Notes under the pieces: model-generated
Database searches by the model: none
Seen by the model: the letters and a program-made list of their open reading frames with translations, nothing else
Told to the model about the DNA's origin: nothing
Part shown: piece by piece, positions 6,376-8,459 of the stretch
How the letters are laid out: each line of letters opens with the position of its first letter
Position numbering within the stretch: the stretch's first letter is position 1
Made by a program: the position numbers and the translations under genes
Assembly (NCBI GenBank): GCA_017303565.1
Contig: JAFLCM010000089.1
Coordinates: forward strand, 1-8,459
Reading direction: 5' to 3'
DNA: 8,459 bases
DNA from: Planctomycetota bacterium
Lineage (GTDB): Bacteria; Planctomycetota; Phycisphaerae; Phycisphaerales; UBA1924

Positions 6376-8037
6376 TTACCGCGCCCGAAGCACCACCAGC
6401 GTGATGTCGTCGGTCTGGGGGTTCATCCCCACGAACCGGCGCACCTCCCACACCAGGTGGTCGGCCAGGAGCGCCGCCGAGGCGGTGGGATTGGAGCGGA
6501 GGAACTCCAGCGCCGTGGCTTTCAGCCGCTCGCGCCCGAACTTCCGCCCCTGGAAGTTCATCGCGTCCGACAGCCCGTCGGTGCAGGCCACGAAGTAGTC
6601 GCCCTTCGAGAGGTCGAACAGCCCGCGCTCGTACTTCTGCTCGGCGTCGATGCCGACGATCATCCCGCCGGCGGTCAGTTCGTAGAGAACCGGGAGGGCG
6701 CCCCCTTTCGCCCGCTGGATGACCAGCGGCGGGTCGTGCCCGGCGTTGCAGTAGGTGAGCCGCAGCGTCTTGGGGTCGATTACACCGTAGAAGAGCGTCA
6801 CGAACTCCTGCGGCAGCGTGTCGCGGGCGATGGCGCGGTTGACGCGGGCCATCAGTTCGTCGAGGTGGAACACGTCGGCGGCGTGGGCCCGGAGCGTGGC
6901 CCGGGTCGCGGCCATCAGGAGCGCCGCCGGCACGCCCTTGCCGCTCACGTCCCCCACCGCCACGCCCAGGTGACCACCCAGTTCGATCAGGTCGAAGAAA
7001 TCGCCCGAAAGTTCGAAAGACGGCTGGTACCGCGTCGCGATGTCGAGCGAGGGCACGCTGGGGATGCTCTGCGGCAGCATGCGGTGCTGCACCTCGCCGG
7101 CGAGTTCGATCTGACGGCGCAGAGCGGCGCTCTCTCGCTCCGCGGTCATCATGTGAACGCCCGCCACCGCCGCCGCCGCCTGCTCCGCGATGGTCTGCAG
7201 GAGCGCGTGCTGCGACGGATCGAGCAGCCTCGACTCGCGGGAGAACAGCCTCAGCACCCCCTTGGCCTGGTCCTTGAACGTCAGGCTGACCGTCACCAGC
7301 CCTTCGTACCCGTGCTCGGCGGACAGGCGGGCGATCAGGTCGCGTCCCGCCTCTGTCACGGCGCCCTCGGGCGTGCCCAGCAGTTTGCGAGCGCCCTCGG
7401 CGAACGGGCCGGGCACGCCCACGTGCGCCGCCAGTCCGTACTGCCCGGGGTCCTCGCCCGCCAGGTGGATCATCGCCCCGTCCATCGAGAACACCTCGAT
7501 CGCCGAGCGCATCACCACGCCCAAGATCGTCGCCATGTCGCGCGACGCGACCAGCAGACTCGACAGGCGGAACAGCGTCCGCAGCTCGCTGTGCCTCTGG
7601 TTGATCTCCACCGACTGCTCGCAGAACTCCGCGACCGTGGAGGCCAGCATCTCGACCGCGAACTCGAGCAGCTCCCGCGAGGCGAGCCCCGAGTCCTCCG
7701 CGGCGTAGACCACCAGCGCCCCGATCGGCCCGCCGCGGACCGTCAGCGGGATCACCGTGTGCCCCGACTCCGACCTCACGGGCGCCAGCCCTGCGTGCTC
7801 CAGCGCCGCCGAGAGTTCCGCGCTCGACCCGTCCGCCGGCAGCACGTGCCACGGCTGCTGGTCGTCGCCGATCGACACCGTCCGCCCCTGCGGGTCGATC
7901 AGCGCCACCTTGACGCCCGTCAGGCGCGTGATCGCGGCGCACAGCGCCGCCAGGGAGCCGTCGGTCAGGAACGACGAGATGGTCCCGAAGTTCGGGTGCA
8001 CGCCGGGGACGATAGCGGGCGGGCCGGGCCGCTTCAC
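6376..8037 (-). CDS. GAF-type sensor-SpoIIE/RsbU-family PP2C protein serine phosphatase
   Basis: 553 residues, no membrane segment or signal peptide, so cytoplasmic. The C-terminal domain (about 320-552) is a SpoIIE/RsbU phosphatase. Metal and catalytic motifs are SGDFFD (344-349), VGDVSGKGVPAALL (361-374), NAGHDPP (431-437), TDGLSDAMN (487-495) and QTDDITLVVLR (541-551); the acidic residues D346, D363, D488 and D544 are all present, so it should be active. A helix at about 298-325 ending in EVQHRMLP is the standard connector from the sensor. The middle region (about 150-297) is a GAF domain. The first region (about 20-140), with GVKVALIDPQGRTVS and PIGALVVYAAED, looks like a second, divergent GAF or a PocR-like ligand domain. 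Relatives dephosphorylate STAS-type anti-anti-sigma factors in partner-switching pathways, but no STAS or anti-sigma kinase gene is in the window. The GTG start at 8037 is supported by AGGAGG ten bases upstream; a GTG at residue 13 (8001) is the alternative. Confidence 0.93.
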   Translation of the reverse strand: MKRPGPPAIVPGVHPNFGTISSFLTDGSLAALCAAITRLTGVKVALIDPQGRTVSIGDDQQPWHVLPADGSSAELSAALEHAGLAPVRSESGHTVIPLTVRGGPIGALVVYAAEDSGLASRELLEFAVEMLASTVAEFCEQSVEINQRHSELRTLFRLSSLLVASRDMATILGVVMRSAIEVFSMDGAMIHLAGEDPGQYGLAAHVGVPGPFAEGARKLLGTPEGAVTEAGRDLIARLSAEHGYEGLVTVSLTFKDQAKGVLRLFSRESRLLDPSQHALLQTIAEQAAAAVAGVHMMTAERESAALRRQIELAGEVQHRMLPQSIPSVPSLDIATRYQPSFELSGDFFDLIELGGHLGVAVGDVSGKGVPAALLMAATRATLRAHAADVFHLDELMARVNRAIARDTLPQEFVTLFYGVIDPKTLRLTYCNAGHDPPLVIQRAKGGALPVLYELTAGGMIVGIDAEQKYERGLFDLSKGDYFVACTDGLSDAMNFQGRKFGRERLKATALEFLRSNPTASAALLADHLVWEVRRFVGMNPQTDDITLVVLRAR

Positions 8038-8047
8038 CCCGGCGTAT

Positions 8048-8053
8048 CCTCCT
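8048..8053 (-). promoter_or_regulatory. Strong Shine-Dalgarno AGGAGG for the SpoIIE-type phosphatase
   Basis: On the minus strand AGGAGG (8053-8048) stands ten bases before the GTG at 8037. It is the only full-consensus ribosome site I find at a gene start in this window, and it decides the GTG start. Its plus-strand complement overlaps TATCCT (8045-8050), a 4-of-6 -10-like hexamer seven bases before an in-frame GTG (8058) of the divergent DUF971 gene. Confidence 0.7.
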
Positions 8054-8090
8054 GCCCGTGGCGCAGACCGTCCCGCCTCCCACTCACTCC

Positions 8091-8459
8091 ATGAGCAGCC
8101 CCCCCGTCAAACTCGACCTCAAGAAGGACCGCGGCCTGACCGTCGAATGGGCCGACGGCGCCACGTCTTACTACTCGATCGCGTACCTGCGCCGGATGTC
8201 TCCCAGCGCGGAGATGAAGCAACTCCGCGAGCAGCTCGCCGCCAACCCGCTCACGGTGCTGCCGTCGAGCGCGTCGAAGGGACCGCTGGTCGCCGAGAGC
8301 GCCGAGCTCGTGGGCACCTACGCCCTCCGCATCCGCTTCTCCGACGGGCACGACACCGGCATCTACTCGTGGGCGTACCTCCGAGAGATCGACCCCGAGG
8401 CGGCGAACGCGAGGGACGCCGGCGGCCCGGGGGCCGAGACGCGGGGCACCGGGGCACAG
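8091..8459 (+). CDS. DUF971 / GBBH-like N-terminal domain protein (3' end off right edge)
   Basis: 123 codons are visible with no stop. The first 102 residues cover a complete DUF971 domain, the fold shared with the N-terminal part of gamma-butyrobetaine hydroxylase and found at the C-terminus of some Mrp/ApbC iron-sulfur carriers. Recognisable motifs are LTVEWADGATSYYSIAYLR (16-34), SPSAEM (37-42) and the strongly conserved VGTYALRIRF (74-83) with SDGHDTGIYSWAYLRE (84-99). No cysteines are seen, so it would not bind zinc or an Fe-S cluster through Cys in this part. The biochemical role of stand-alone bacterial members is not settled, and none is claimed. After residue 102 the sequence becomes a Gly/Ala-rich, probably disordered tail that continues past the edge. 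The ATG at 8091 suits the family's short N-terminus. An in-frame GTG at 8058 would add eleven residues and leave only 20 bp to the divergent phosphatase start. No Shine-Dalgarno precedes the ATG. Confidence 0.88.
   Translation, partial: MSSPPVKLDLKKDRGLTVEWADGATSYYSIAYLRRMSPSAEMKQLREQLAANPLTVLPSSASKGPLVAESAELVGTYALRIRFSDGHDTGIYSWAYLREIDPEAANARDAGGPGAETRGTGAQ

Noticed and set aside
3304..8037. A phosphorylation circuit linking the FHA-ATPase and the PP2C-type phosphatase
   Set aside because: SpoIIE/RsbU phosphatases normally act on phosphoserine in STAS proteins, whereas FHA domains read phosphothreonine. The genes are not co-transcribed and an unrelated enzyme gene lies between them.
6457..8094. 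545-codon plus-strand open frame, and an overlapping 574-codon minus-strand frame (6359-8083), across the phosphatase gene
   Set aside because: Both are Arg/Gly/Ala-rich shadows without recognisable domains. The frame at 6376-8037 carries all SpoIIE-family motifs and a good ribosome site.

Overview
This window looks like a stretch of core-type chromosome from a very GC-rich planctomycete, most likely of the class Phycisphaerae. The lineage is inferred from three things: a secreted enzyme ending in a dockerin-like calcium-loop repeat of the type common in Phycisphaerales exported proteins, a pilus/secretion ATPase carrying an FHA domain, and GC-saturated third codon positions that leave long meaningless open frames opposite every gene. 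I see no tRNA, rRNA, insertion sequence, integrase, CRISPR array or phage gene.

There are six protein genes, and they strictly alternate strands. From left to right: (1) minus strand, 1-1466, the 5' part of a secreted endonuclease/exonuclease/phosphatase-fold enzyme with an N-terminal CBM9-like beta domain and a C-terminal dockerin-like repeat, cut by the left edge; (2) plus strand, 1593-3290, an oversized LptF/LptG-family permease; (3) minus strand, 3304-4917, an FHA-GspE/PilB fusion ATPase; (4) plus strand, 5074-6372, an acetyl-CoA hydrolase / 4-hydroxybutyrate CoA-transferase family enzyme; (5) minus strand, 6376-8037, a GAF-type sensor fused to a SpoIIE/RsbU-type PP2C phosphatase; (6) plus strand, 8091-8459, a DUF971 (GBBH-like N-terminal domain) protein, cut by the right edge.

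The alternation leaves three divergent starts (1467-1592, 4918-5073, 8038-8090) and two very tight convergent ends (13 bp and 3 bp, neither with an intrinsic terminator). No two genes here can form a conventional operon, so each is probably expressed alone. Together the products cover envelope lipid transport, a type II secretion/type IV pilus motor, extracellular hydrolysis, CoA metabolism and stress-type signalling. I find no convincing evidence that they form one system.

The most interesting non-coding signal is a bulged hairpin at 5045-5071 that ends two bases before the CoA-transferase start codon. The same bases also hold a possible -10 element placed as in leaderless transcription. The most interesting proteins are the FHA-ATPase fusion and the LptF/G-like permease, which has a second soluble domain inserted before its C-terminal membrane half.
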